Below are positions 35,202 through 45,800 of a stretch of 64,000 bases of DNA, piece after piece (the first letter of the stretch is position 1; every line of letters starts with the position of its first letter). The notes under the pieces were generated by a model, which made no database searches, had not been told where the DNA came from, and was given only the letters and a program-made list of their open reading frames with translations. The position numbers and the translations under genes are program-made. The stretch spans positions 16,656-80,655 of the forward strand of contig CAMOGW010000009.1 in the NCBI GenBank assembly GCA_946614435.1. The letters run 5' to 3'. The DNA comes from an uncultured Prevotella sp. Its GTDB lineage: Bacteria > Bacteroidota > Bacteroidia > Bacteroidales > Bacteroidaceae.

Positions 35202-36101
35202 ATGATGATTCTCATAGCAGACAGCGGAGGTACCAAGACTGATTGGACGCTCCTTTATTCGCCTTATCCCACACGTTGGGAGGTCATTTCGTCTTTTCAG
35301 ACGCAGGGCATCAATCCCATTCATCAGGAACCTAATGTAATCAGAGACATACTCGGGAAGGAAGTTGTTCCACAACTGTCAACCTTCTCTCGTCAAGAGC
35401 TTTCTGGAATACTCACACTCGATACGCCATTGCTCTCGCAGGTCGAGGTGGCTTTCTATGGCAGTGGCTGCACGCCTGTTCATGTGCCTGGCATGAAACA
35501 GATGCTGGCCCAGTTCTTCCCTACACAACCGATAGAGGTGCATAGCGACTTGATGGCTGCTGCACGAGCCCTCTGTCAGCACGAACCGGGCATTGCCTGC
35601 ATTCTGGGTACGGGAGCCAACAGCTGTCTCTATGATGGCAGCGACATTGTGCAGAACACGCCTGCCTTGGGCTATATCCTTGGCGACGAGGGCAGTGGAG
35701 CCGTGTTGGGCCGTCTGTTCATGAACTCCATCTTCAAGAATCCGGCCTTTGCCGACATTCGCGACAGCTATCTGAAGCAGGCAAAGCTCACACAGGCCGA
35801 CATTATCAACAAGGTGTATCGTGAGCCTATGGCCAATCGTTTCCTGGCCACCACAGCATTATACATATCGGAGCATATCGACAATCCGTTGCTGCGCGAA
35901 TTGGTGGTGGGAAACTTCCGTCAGTTCTTCCGCAACAACATTGTGCCTTATCATCGTCCCGACCTGCCTGTTCACTTCGTAGGCAGCATGGCCTATCATT
36001 ATGAAAACCTGCTAAACGAAGCAGCCCAAGCTGAAGGATTCAGCTTGGGAACGGTGATGAAGAGTCCTATGAAAGGACTGATCACTTATCACAGTAAATG
36101 A
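35202..36101 (+). CDS. BadF/BadG/N-acetylglucosamine kinase-like ATPase
   Basis: LIADSGGTKTDWTLL, CILGTGANSCLYDG, LGYILGDEGSGAVLG. Confidence 0.9.
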   Translation: MMILIADSGGTKTDWTLLYSPYPTRWEVISSFQTQGINPIHQEPNVIRDILGKEVVPQLSTFSRQELSGILTLDTPLLSQVEVAFYGSGCTPVHVPGMKQMLAQFFPTQPIEVHSDLMAAARALCQHEPGIACILGTGANSCLYDGSDIVQNTPALGYILGDEGSGAVLGRLFMNSIFKNPAFADIRDSYLKQAKLTQADIINKVYREPMANRFLATTALYISEHIDNPLLRELVVGNFRQFFRNNIVPYHRPDLPVHFVGSMAYHYENLLNEAAQAEGFSLGTVMKSPMKGLITYHSK

Positions 36102-36104
36102 GGA

Positions 36105-36551
36105 TTAGAAACTTATGGTGCGCGAACCGTCGGCATTCTCGGTGATGCCGACGCGCACAGCATCGTCGGGCAACAGCTCGTCGATGAGCTCGGGCCACTC
36201 TATGAAACAGAGTGCACCGCTATAGAAATAATCTTCGTAGCCCATGTCATAGACTTCTTCAATCTTCTTTATCCGATAGAAGTCAAAATGATAAATGGGC
36301 GATGTATCCTTTGCCTCATATTCATTGACGATGGCAAAGGTGGGCGAGGTGATTACGTCATCGACCCCAAGTTCCTCGCAAACAGCCTTGACAAACGTGG
36401 TCTTGCCAGCGCCCATCTTGCCGTAGAAGGCAAAGACGGTGTGCTCGCCGATGTGTTGTATGAACTCACGAGCAGCCTCGTGAATGTGCCCAATGTCCTG
36501 TATCTTTATTTCCATTCTTTTTCCTTTCCTTTTATTTTTTTTTGTTTTCAT
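36105..36551 (-). CDS. tsaE: tRNA t6A biosynthesis ATPase TsaE
   Basis: GKMGAGKTTFVKAVCEELGVDDVITSPTFAIVNEYEA, HFDFYRI. Confidence 0.95.
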   Translation of the reverse strand: MKTKKNKRKGKRMEIKIQDIGHIHEAAREFIQHIGEHTVFAFYGKMGAGKTTFVKAVCEELGVDDVITSPTFAIVNEYEAKDTSPIYHFDFYRIKKIEEVYDMGYEDYFYSGALCFIEWPELIDELLPDDAVRVGITENADGSRTISF

Positions 36552-36570
36552 GATTGAACGATCAGATAGC

Positions 36571-38127
36571 CTACCGCCTCTTTCCTGTCATTGTGATGAT
36601 GGGAATGAGCATTTCCTCCATCGAGATACCGCCGTGCTGGAAGGTGTCGCGATAGTAAGACACGTAATAATTGTAGTTGTTGGGATAGGCGAAGAACGAA
36701 TCACCCGTAGCAAAGACGTAGCTCGTCGAGATATTGGGTGAAGGCAGCTGTGCCTGCTTGGGATTGCGAATGACAAAGAGGTCTTTCGAGTCGTAGCCTA
36801 AGTTCTTTCCAAGCTTGTAGCGCAGGTTGGTATTGGTGTTGCGGTCGCCTACAATCTTCACCGGCTTCGTGCAACGAATGGAGCCGTGATCGGTCGTCAC
36901 TATGATGTGGTAGTCGGTTTGAGCCAGCAAGCGGAAGAAATCGGCAATGACCGAGTGGCGGAACCATGAGAGCGTGATGCTCCGGTAGGCCGACTCATTG
37001 TTGGCCAGTTCGCGCACCATGCGGCTCTCAGTACGGGCATGCGAGAGCATGTCGATGAAATTGAACACCACGACGTTGAGCTCGTTCTTCTCAAGCATCT
37101 TCATTTGCTGTATGAGCTTTTCGGCATCGCTGGAGTTGTTCACCTTGTGATAGGAGAACGATTCGTGCCGGCGATAGCGGTCCAGTTGCGTCTGAATGAG
37201 CGGAGCCTCGTTGAGGTTCTTGCCTTCTTCCTCGTCTTCATCGACCCATAGGTCGGGGAACATCTCAGCAATCTTATTAGGCATGAGGCCCGAGAAGATG
37301 GCGTTGCGGGCATATTGCGTGGCCGTGGGGAGGATGGAGCAGTAGAGGTCTTCCTCAATCTCGAACTGATCGGCCAGTTCATGCGCCAGCATGCGCCACT
37401 GATCGTAGCGGAAGTTGTCGAGCACCACTAAGAACACCTTCTGTTTCTGGTCGAGCAGGGGGAAGATGCGCTCCTTGAAGATGCGGTGAGAGAGTAGGGG
37501 CGTATCCTCCGGAGTAGGCGATGACACCCAGTCCAGATAGTTGGCTTTCACGAATTTAGCAAATCCCAGATTGGCTTCTTCCTTCTGCATCTGCAACATC
37601 TCGGTCATCTGTGAGTCGGTGGAACTCAGTTCCAGTTCCCAGTGTACGAGTCGTTTGTAGATTTCCATCCAGTCCTTGTGTGTGCGACAGTCCATGATCT
37701 GCATGGCAATCTGCTGGAATTGCTGCTGATACTGGCTCTGTGTGACTTCGGTCTCCAGTTCGCGGCGATGAATGTTCTTCTTCAGTGTGAGCAGTATCTG
37801 GTTGGGGTTGACAGGCTTAATCAGGTAGTCGGCAATCTTCTGTCCGATGGCCTGATTCATGATGTTCTCCTCTTCACTCTTAGTGACCATCACCACGGGC
37901 GTAGAAGGCGATATCTCCTTGATGCGCTGCAGCGTTTCCAGTCCGCTCAGACCCGGCATCTGCTCGTCGAGCAGCACGAGGTCGAACGAGCGTTCGCGAC
38001 ACAGGTCGATGGCATCGGTGCCATTCGACACGGTGGTCACTTCATAACCTTTCTTTTCCAGAAAAATGAGGTGGGCGCGAAGAAGTTCCATTTCGTCATC
38101 GACCCAGAGTAGTTGACCGTTGATCAT
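36571..38127 (-). CDS. porX: PorX-like response regulator with alkaline phosphatase/PglZ-like domain
   Basis: Receiver domain LLWVDDEMELLRAHLIFLEKKGYEV...VLLDEQMPGLSGLE; C-terminal VVLDNFRYDQWRM...TTDHGSIRC. Confidence 0.92.
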   Translation of the reverse strand: MINGQLLWVDDEMELLRAHLIFLEKKGYEVTTVSNGTDAIDLCRERSFDLVLLDEQMPGLSGLETLQRIKEISPSTPVVMVTKSEEENIMNQAIGQKIADYLIKPVNPNQILLTLKKNIHRRELETEVTQSQYQQQFQQIAMQIMDCRTHKDWMEIYKRLVHWELELSSTDSQMTEMLQMQKEEANLGFAKFVKANYLDWVSSPTPEDTPLLSHRIFKERIFPLLDQKQKVFLVVLDNFRYDQWRMLAHELADQFEIEEDLYCSILPTATQYARNAIFSGLMPNKIAEMFPDLWVDEDEEEGKNLNEAPLIQTQLDRYRRHESFSYHKVNNSSDAEKLIQQMKMLEKNELNVVVFNFIDMLSHARTESRMVRELANNESAYRSITLSWFRHSVIADFFRLLAQTDYHIIVTTDHGSIRCTKPVKIVGDRNTNTNLRYKLGKNLGYDSKDLFVIRNPKQAQLPSPNISTSYVFATGDSFFAYPNNYNYYVSYYRDTFQHGGISMEEMLIPIITMTGKRR

Positions 38128-38184
38128 TCTTTCTTAGTGAGTTGAGTGTTAGGAATTATGAGGTTGTGAGAGCATGGCCCTTTC

Positions 38185-41100
38185 TTACCAGAAGTCTTCG
38201 TCGAAGATGTCGCCGTTGTTCACAGGCTGTTGTTGCTTGACAGGAGCGTTGCCGTTTTCGTTGTCGGCATCGTCGGCCTCTTCCTCCTCGCCCTCTTGCT
38301 GTTCGATGGTTTCGGGAATCTCCAGTAAGTCCTCATTGCTGATTTGCAGTGGGGCAAAGGTGCGCTGATAGAACTCATCGTAGTCCTTATAGCTATAGCG
38401 AGTGCCGATGAGACTGAGGTTATGGTCGCTGATGATGAGGCTGCGGCATTGGTGTACCACAGCAGCCATCGCTTCGTCGGCATAGAGACGACGGGCATAT
38501 TGCAGGGCCTCGTCGTAGTTGAGGAATCCGCTGATGAGCATGCGGGTGATGCCTGGCTGACGGTCGATGGTGAGGTCGAAGTTGCGCACCATGAAGTTGG
38601 TGAAGTTATACCGTGCCATCTCGTAGAGCAGTTGGTTCTCGGCAGCAGCGATTCGCTCCTCCAGACTGAGCAGTAGCCCGTTGGCAGCCCGTTCGGGTCC
38701 CAGTTTCAGGGAGTCAGGCTGGTAAGCCAAGATGAAGAGGAACGGCAGGTTGCGGTCATCGGAGAGCGTATCGGTCGAAGTGCTGTCATCGTCCAGTGTG
38801 ATGTTGCGACGCGCCCAAATATCATCCAAGTCAAACTTGCCGCCATAGAGCGTGCGCCCTTCCTGCACACCTTTTATAATCATGCCGGCCAGCTCGCTCA
38901 CTTCGCTTTGCGGATATTTGTCAACCACCTGCTTCAGCTGTTCCAGACAGCCCTTGGCATCGCCTTCGTTCAGGAGTCTCAATCCGTTGACGAACAGGAA
39001 CTTCGGACGGTTCTCGCCCAGCGGGAATCGTTCGGCAGAGAGTGCAGCGTTGGTCTTCACCTCATTGTAGCGGTTCAGCTTGAAAGCCTCATAGGTAGAG
39101 GCATAGAGCGAGTCTTCGATATGAACGCCGAAGCGGGCATTCTCGGTGAAGAACGGGTCGCTGAGCAGAATGGTCCAGTCGCTTTCGGGGAAGTTGGCTT
39201 TCAACTTCTGCAGGCATTCTGCCGCCTTGTCGTTCTCGCCCAGTCGTGAGTAGAGCAGGAACAGATGGTACCATGCTTCGTCGTTGTGCTCGTAGTCGGG
39301 GAACTGGAAGGTGAGTCGCGTCAGCTGTTTCTCCGACAACCGCAACGGCTTGCTCTTATAGGCATCTTCAAGCGTTGAGTTGTCGAGCTTGTCCTTGAAG
39401 ATGATGCCTGAGTGGAACAGTCCGTCCATGATGAGTGCGTTGCTGGCCGCTACCTGTTCCTCTGTGAAAGGAATCTGGGCCAGATAGTATTCGCGCTTGT
39501 GCGGATCGTTCTGTGCACTGTCAAGTTCCTGCTTGTTCTCCAGACTGTCGAGCGCGGCCAGTTCGCCCATGTCTCCCATCTCGTTGGCCCTGCGCAAGCT
39601 GTCGGCCAGTTCGGGGTTATCTATGTCGGTCGAAGCCACCACGGTGCGGTTCACGCGCTGCCAGTTATCGGTGTTCTCGCGTTTGCCCCACAGCTTCTCA
39701 AACTGCTGTTTGCCCTGACTCACGGCCTGTGGATTGTAGAAGTACCACAGCCCGTTCTTCTGATTGTTGGCCTGCGGTGCTGTCGGAGTGGTCTGATTGC
39801 GGTTGCCGGATGTGGCAGCACGCTTCTCCAGTACTTTCTCCACGGCGGCTTCGAGCGCCTTGTCGCGTTCTTCTTTCTCTTTCTTCTTCAGTGCCTCTAT
39901 CACTCGGTCGATAGCAGCATTGCGGTCTTTCTCCGACATGCGGGCCAGCTCCTGCAACGAGTCTTGCAGATGAACGGCATCGGTGTGGGGCACCAGTTCG
40001 TCGAGCACCTTTGAGCGGCGTGACAGCTCAGCATAGTCGGGGCGCTCCTTGTCGAGCAAGCCGATGGCCTCGCCGTAGCATCGCTGTGCATCGTTGTAGC
40101 GTTCCTTCTCCCAGTACAGGTCGCCCAGCCGCAACAGCAGCACACCTTTCTCAATGCCGCTGCGCGTAGCTTTTTCGTTGCCCGTCTCGTAGGCCCCGAT
40201 GGCATGGGTGGTGTCGCGCTGTGCGAGATAGATGTTGCCGATGGCATAATATACTTGGTCCAGATAGTCCTTGTTGTTCTCAGAGCGGGCCATGCGCTTC
40301 AGTCGGCCTATCATCTTCTTCCAGTTGCCTGCGGCCATCACCTCGGTCTGGGCAATGCGTGCATTGAACTCCGTCTCGTAGGGCGGATTCTGCCTGATGA
40401 CGCGCTGATAGGCTTCGTATGCCTGCTGTCGGTGTCCGAGTGCCACCTCCATCTGTGCCATGAGGAACCACATGCGTGCCTTCTGGTTCTTGCGCTTCTC
40501 GTGCTTGATGGCTTTGCGCAGATAGGGGATGGCCTTCTCGTATTCAGCCGTCTTCGCGTAGTAGTTGGCATAGGTGTAGTCCCAGTCCTTTTGTGCGCGG
40601 TAGTGTATGGAGTCGCGCGACATGTTGCGAATCACGTCCTCGGCATCGTAGAGCCAGCCCAGCTCCATGTAGGAACGAGCCAGCCAGGAGCGTGCAATGC
40701 CGTTGATGGCAGGCTGCGTCTGATACAGGCGCGACATGTAGGAGAATGTGGCAGCCGACTCGTCGAAGTTACCTTTCTGAAACTGCGACTTGCCCAGCAA
40801 GAGCCAGGCTTTCCAGATGAATGGGTTATACTCGCGGCGCGAGAGCCACTCCTTGTCTTTCTCGGTCTTGCGGCGCGACTTGGTCCATTTGGGCTTTGCC
40901 TTGATGCTGTGCTGCTTGATGGCCTTCTCGCTCTTCTCAATGGCACGGTCGAAATTGCCCTTGCCCAGGTCGCGGCTGCTCTTGTTGCCCACGGTGTAGA
41001 GGGGCAGCATCTCGGTGAAGTTGTCCTTGTTTCCTTTCTCCTTCTCCAGTGCGCCGTCCTCGAAGGCTTGCGAGCCGTTGAAGTAAGTGTTGTAACGGGC

Positions 41101-41211
41101 TGTGAAGGAGTGCCACCATCGGCGTGCGCCTGTGTTTTTTTGCGTAGAGCAGCCTGTCATTACCATGAGGGCAATGAGCATAAGTGGAAAAGTGATGATG
41201 GATCTACGCAT
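38185..41211 (-). CDS. PorW/SprE-like TPR lipoprotein (T9SS/gliding)
   Basis: Lipobox MTGCSTQKNTGARRWWHSFTARYNTYFNG and long TPR array. Confidence 0.85.
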   Translation of the reverse strand: MRRSIITFPLMLIALMVMTGCSTQKNTGARRWWHSFTARYNTYFNGSQAFEDGALEKEKGNKDNFTEMLPLYTVGNKSSRDLGKGNFDRAIEKSEKAIKQHSIKAKPKWTKSRRKTEKDKEWLSRREYNPFIWKAWLLLGKSQFQKGNFDESAATFSYMSRLYQTQPAINGIARSWLARSYMELGWLYDAEDVIRNMSRDSIHYRAQKDWDYTYANYYAKTAEYEKAIPYLRKAIKHEKRKNQKARMWFLMAQMEVALGHRQQAYEAYQRVIRQNPPYETEFNARIAQTEVMAAGNWKKMIGRLKRMARSENNKDYLDQVYYAIGNIYLAQRDTTHAIGAYETGNEKATRSGIEKGVLLLRLGDLYWEKERYNDAQRCYGEAIGLLDKERPDYAELSRRSKVLDELVPHTDAVHLQDSLQELARMSEKDRNAAIDRVIEALKKKEKEERDKALEAAVEKVLEKRAATSGNRNQTTPTAPQANNQKNGLWYFYNPQAVSQGKQQFEKLWGKRENTDNWQRVNRTVVASTDIDNPELADSLRRANEMGDMGELAALDSLENKQELDSAQNDPHKREYYLAQIPFTEEQVAASNALIMDGLFHSGIIFKDKLDNSTLEDAYKSKPLRLSEKQLTRLTFQFPDYEHNDEAWYHLFLLYSRLGENDKAAECLQKLKANFPESDWTILLSDPFFTENARFGVHIEDSLYASTYEAFKLNRYNEVKTNAALSAERFPLGENRPKFLFVNGLRLLNEGDAKGCLEQLKQVVDKYPQSEVSELAGMIIKGVQEGRTLYGGKFDLDDIWARRNITLDDDSTSTDTLSDDRNLPFLFILAYQPDSLKLGPERAANGLLLSLEERIAAAENQLLYEMARYNFTNFMVRNFDLTIDRQPGITRMLISGFLNYDEALQYARRLYADEAMAAVVHQCRSLIISDHNLSLIGTRYSYKDYDEFYQRTFAPLQISNEDLLEIPETIEQQEGEEEEADDADNENGNAPVKQQQPVNNGDIFDEDFW

Positions 41212-41261
41212 ACAATAATGATGCGGGCCATGCCTCGGAAGGCGAGTCCCCGCTACGGTTT

Positions 41262-41474
41262 TTAAACGGAAGAATCCGTCCGATTATTGTCTCGTTGCTT
41301 CTTTTTCTCTTCCATTAGGCAGGCTATCTTGCACGAACCGTCGGCCATACTGCTGCAAGTGGAGCAGTCTTTGCCTTGCACGATGGGCTCTTCTTCCTTG
41401 CCGCCCATAGAGAAGAGGGCGGCAAGAATGCCGAGCAAGACAATGGAGCCGATACAGATGAAAGCAAATGACAT
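41262..41474 (-). CDS. Small Cys-rich single-pass membrane protein
   Basis: 70 aa: MSFAFICIGSIVLLGILAALFSMGGKEEEPIVQGKDCSTCSSMADGSCKIACLMEEKKK...; the ORF-track extension to 41669 overlaps aroA. Confidence 0.65.
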   Translation of the reverse strand: MSFAFICIGSIVLLGILAALFSMGGKEEEPIVQGKDCSTCSSMADGSCKIACLMEEKKKQRDNNRTDSSV

Positions 41475-41482
41475 GTGTTTTT

Positions 41483-42751
41483 TTAAACTTCTTCTTTCTT
41501 GATGATGAACCCTGTGTTCTCCAAGTCGCTCCAGAAGTGCGGGTACGACTTGGTCACTACGTAGGGATTGTTGATTACGATGGGGCGAACCAGCGCCACT
41601 GGTGCGAAAGCCAGTGCCATGCGGTGGTCTTCGTAAGTGTTGATGACGGGCAGCTCGTCGGACTCGCATCGCTCACCGTCCCACTTCAGTTCGCTGTCGT
41701 TGATGTCGCTGATCACGTAGCCCAGCTTGCGCATCTCGGTCTTCAGTGCCTTGATACGGTCGGTCTCCTTGATCTTGAGCGTCTGCAGTCCGGTGAAGTG
41801 GAAGGGAATGTCCATCATGGCGCACAGCACGACGAAGGTCTGGGCCAGGTCGGGCGAGTTCACAAAGTCATACTCCAGTCGGCGTATGCGGTGTCCGTTC
41901 TTACGCAGGGTGACGGTGGTGGGCTTGCCGGGCTCCTTTGAGTCGAAGACCGTCTTGATGCCCAACAGGCTGAAGATGTATTTCACGCTGGAGTCGCCCT
42001 GTTTCGAACCGTCCATCAGCCCGTCCAGTCTCACCTCGGCATCGCGCTGTGTCGTGAGGGCCATCATCTCATACCAGTAGGAGGCAGCGCTCCAGTCGTT
42101 CTCAATGTAGTAGTGGCGTGGGACGTAGGGCTTGGGGCGCACGGCAATCGTGTCCACCGAAGTCCATTCGGCATCGGCTCCGAACTCGCGCATCGTCCAG
42201 AGTGTCAGGTCGATATAAGGCCGCGAGATAACGTCGCCCGTGAGCCTCAGTTCCAGTCCGTTCTTCAGCATGGGGCCGATGAGCAGCAGGGCCGAGATGT
42301 ATTGTGAGCTCACGTTGCCTGCTATCTCCAGCGTTCCGCCTTGCAGCTGTTTTCCGCGTATGCGCAAGGGGGGGAAGCCTTCCTCGCCGGCATATTCGAT
42401 GTCTGCTCCCAGCAGTCGCAGGGCATCTACCAGAATCTTGATGGGTCTGTGCTTCATGCGCTCGGTGCCGGTGATGAGCTGCGTGTCGTGATCTGGCTGC
42501 ACGGTAGCGGCCAGATAGGCCGTCATGAAGCGCATGGATGTTCCGGCAGCCTTGATGTCGATGGTCTCCGGGCGGTCGCGCAGGGCGCGCAGTGTCACGT
42601 CGGTGTCGTCGCAGTCGCTCAGGTTCTCGGGCATGCAGATTCCGCCTGAGAGGGCGCAAATGATGAGTGCTCTGTTTGAGATGCTTTTCGATGCGGGCAA
42701 CTTTATCGTTGCGTTGAGTGTAGATGGAGCCGTGATGGCATATCGTGTCAT
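41483..42751 (-). CDS. aroA: 3-phosphoshikimate 1-carboxyvinyltransferase
   Basis: LPASKSISNRALI, GTSMRFMTAYLA, KETDRIKALKTEMRKLG, EDHRMALAFAP. Confidence 0.94.
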   Translation of the reverse strand: MTRYAITAPSTLNATIKLPASKSISNRALIICALSGGICMPENLSDCDDTDVTLRALRDRPETIDIKAAGTSMRFMTAYLAATVQPDHDTQLITGTERMKHRPIKILVDALRLLGADIEYAGEEGFPPLRIRGKQLQGGTLEIAGNVSSQYISALLLIGPMLKNGLELRLTGDVISRPYIDLTLWTMREFGADAEWTSVDTIAVRPKPYVPRHYYIENDWSAASYWYEMMALTTQRDAEVRLDGLMDGSKQGDSSVKYIFSLLGIKTVFDSKEPGKPTTVTLRKNGHRIRRLEYDFVNSPDLAQTFVVLCAMMDIPFHFTGLQTLKIKETDRIKALKTEMRKLGYVISDINDSELKWDGERCESDELPVINTYEDHRMALAFAPVALVRPIVINNPYVVTKSYPHFWSDLENTGFIIKKEEV

Positions 42752-42836
42752 GGTGTTCTGAAATGCTATTTTAGTTGTTGTCTTTGCAAATATACAAAGA
42801 ATTATCTGTCTTACCAAAAATCATGTGTAAAAAAGC

Positions 42837-45800
42837 CTAAAAAGGCGGTAAATCTTGGATTTTATAGGCATCGATGATTTCTTTGAACAGCGGAACGTGG
42901 CTGAGCAGACTGGCCCTTCCCGTCATGATGAGCTGTCGGCGGGCGCGTGTCATGGCCACGTTCAGCTTTCGGTCAATCGTCTGACCGTTCTCGCTGATGG
43001 TGCTGGCCGTGAGGAAGTCGAGCTGATAGCGGTGGCTCACGGTGAAGGAATAGACGATGACGTCGCGCTGCGACCCCTGATAGCGCTCCACCGTGTCGAT
43101 GCTCACGTCGAACAGGCAGGGCGTGGCATACTGTTCCAATTCCTGCCGGATGAGCCCTATCTGATGGCGGTAGGGCACGATGACGCCCAGCGTGGTGTCG
43201 GGATTGAAGCGGTCGCCATAGAAGCGGTGAATGCGGCTGATAATCCTGGCCACCAGCGCGGCCTCCTGCTGCTCCTTCGTGTCTAAGAAGACGATGCGCT
43301 GCTTCTTGAGCACGTCGTCAAGAGGTTCTTCTGATGCCAGCTCGTAGCCGAGCCGCTCTTCCAGCTGGTGGGGCAGTGGGACGGGCTTCAGCTGCTCGTC
43401 GGCATAGAAGTGAGTGCAGGGAAACTGCGCCACTTCGGGGTGCATGCGCCCCTGGTGGTCGAGCGTGCCGATGAACTGTGTCCGTCGGCACTGGCGCTCC
43501 CAGTTCAGCAGGCGTTCGAAGAGCGACTGTCGGCAGTCGCTCAGTCCGATGGCACGCAGGCAAGGCTCGTCAATGCGCGTCATGCTGGCATCTTGTTGCA
43601 CCACGGCAGGCAGTTGCTTGTGGTCGCCCACAAGGATGAACCGTTCTATCTGGGGGCGGGCGAGCAGCCCGATGATGTTCGGTTCCAGGATCTGCGAGGC
43701 TTCATCGACGATGGCGAGTGTGAAGTGCTTCAGCTGGAACAGTTCCTGTCGGGATTGCAGCATCGAGGTGGTGCCCACGATGATGGGTGCCGAGCTGATG
43801 TGCTCGCGAATGCTGTCGAGCCGCAGCGTGCCAGTGAGCGATTCCTCCAGCAGATGGCTGCGGAAGCGCGGGTCGCACACAGCTTTGTTGCCGATGCGCA
43901 GGTAGGGCAAGTCTTCAGACGACAGCATGGCGCATATCTCATCGACGGCCCGGTTGGTATAGGCGGTGAGCAGAATGGAGGGCTTCGCGGCCTGCATCCT
44001 TCGGCCCCTCTCCAGTTCCTCGGCCACGATGAAGCGCAGAGCCTGCGAGGTCTTGCCCGTTCCAGGAGGACCTACGAGCAGAAAGTAGTCGCGTGCCTGC
44101 ATGGCTTTCTCGATGAGCGCGTCGTAGGTGGCGCTATACTGTCTGCTGAGCCGCAGCGTAGCATCGGCCTCGGGCGGTCGCTGTCCTAAGAGCAGGGCTT
44201 TCTTGTCGCGCTGGCCGTGGGGTGGGGCAGGAGCGGTGATAAACTGGTGCAGACTGCGCAGGCACGACGAGGTGGTGAGGTCGCTGCCTCCGTGCTCCAC
44301 TGCCCAGAAACGCCCGTCGTGCGGCTTGAAGATGTCATCGTTCTGCTGTCCGTCGTTCAGTCTGACCACCAACTGATGGTTGCTTATCTCGTCGAGCGTA
44401 CCTTTGTAGAGTATGCTGGTCCTCACGTCAGGCACCCCCTTTCGCTCCTCGTAGGCATAGAGATAGACCATGTCGCCGCGTCGGAAGTTCTTGACGTCGG
44501 TATCGGTCGGCTCGGTCGATAGCGTGATAAGGTCGTAGCCGCCGTTGCTCACGCTGCGTTCCTGCTTCGCGATGCTCAGTCTGGCATAGATGCTGCCCGC
44601 CTCCTGTTTCTGCGTGATGGGCTGTTGCCACAGGTCGGCTGAAGAGCCGCTGTTGTGCTGTAGCCACTGGTCGGGCGTGCCCAACTTCTGACACACTTGT
44701 TCGCGATACACAAAGGTCATCATGCGCTCATAGTAGGCACGCTCCACGGGGCTCAGTGCCGCCAGCTCCCCTTCCAACCCCTGTATCTCGGGCAGCACAT
44801 ACTGATTGAAATAGCTGTCGGGCTTCACACCTTTATATATAACCGAAGGACTCAGCAGGGGAATGATGCGCCCGAATCCCTCACGGGCAATGAGCAGCTC
44901 GGTGGCTACAATCTGATTGCGCAGCTTCAGCGCCTCGGCAAACAGCTGGCGGTAGTAGTTCACCGAGAGCAGCCCCTGGCCGACGGGATAGCGCGAGTAG
45001 AGCAGCCGTATATCGACCGACTGGTCGGTGCGTCCGAAGTTGTAGCGCAGAATGCCGTAGTAGAGCAGCAGCTGCACGTAGTGGTCTTCGCGCTGCATGC
45101 CGTGCGGGTCGTGGCTCTGTCGTTCTATCTTCATGTTGCGTCCCGACTTCTGCTCCACCAGCAGGCGCAGGTCGCTCGTCATCATATCTACACGTCCCTG
45201 CAGCCCCAGTCGCTCACACACGAACGATGGCTCGAGCAGTGCTTTCTTGCGGTCGAACCCCTCTTTCTCGAACAGCTCGCTCACCGTGTTGCGCAGGTTG
45301 TTCACCTGCATCTCGGCATCGGCCTTGAACTGCTGGGCATTGAACCCCTGACAGGTGCTGAAGCGCAGCGCCTGTTCGCGGAACGAGCGCTTCAGCGACT
45401 TGGCGGTGGTGGCACCCGTCGGGTCGTTGACGAGGTCGTCGAGTGCCGTTCCGGCAAAGTTACCCAGCAGAATGGCCTGCGTGTTGGGGCGAGCCTTCAG
45501 TCGGTTGACGGTGTAGAGGAGTGGATGATGGCCGTAGTTTGTGAAACAGGCGGCCACGGATGAGATGTCGAGCAGAAAGTCGGGCTCCACGATGATGAAT
45601 CGGGGCACCAGCGTGCCGTCGCTCTCTCGCGCGTGACTGTCGAGCAGGTTCAGCTGCATGTTCTCGCGCAGCATGCGTTGCAGGTAGCTCAGGTCGCGTC
45701 CGCCGTCGGTCGAGCCGTAGTCCACGCTGAGCACGCCCTCCTCAGTGCTCACGCTGATCACCTTGTCGTCCCAGCTGCGCACAATGCAGCGCAGGTATTT

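Noticed and set aside
41475-41669. N-terminal extension of the 135-aa minus-strand ORF
   Set aside because: It overlaps the aroA coding region; the plausible protein begins at 41474 (MSFAFICIGS...).
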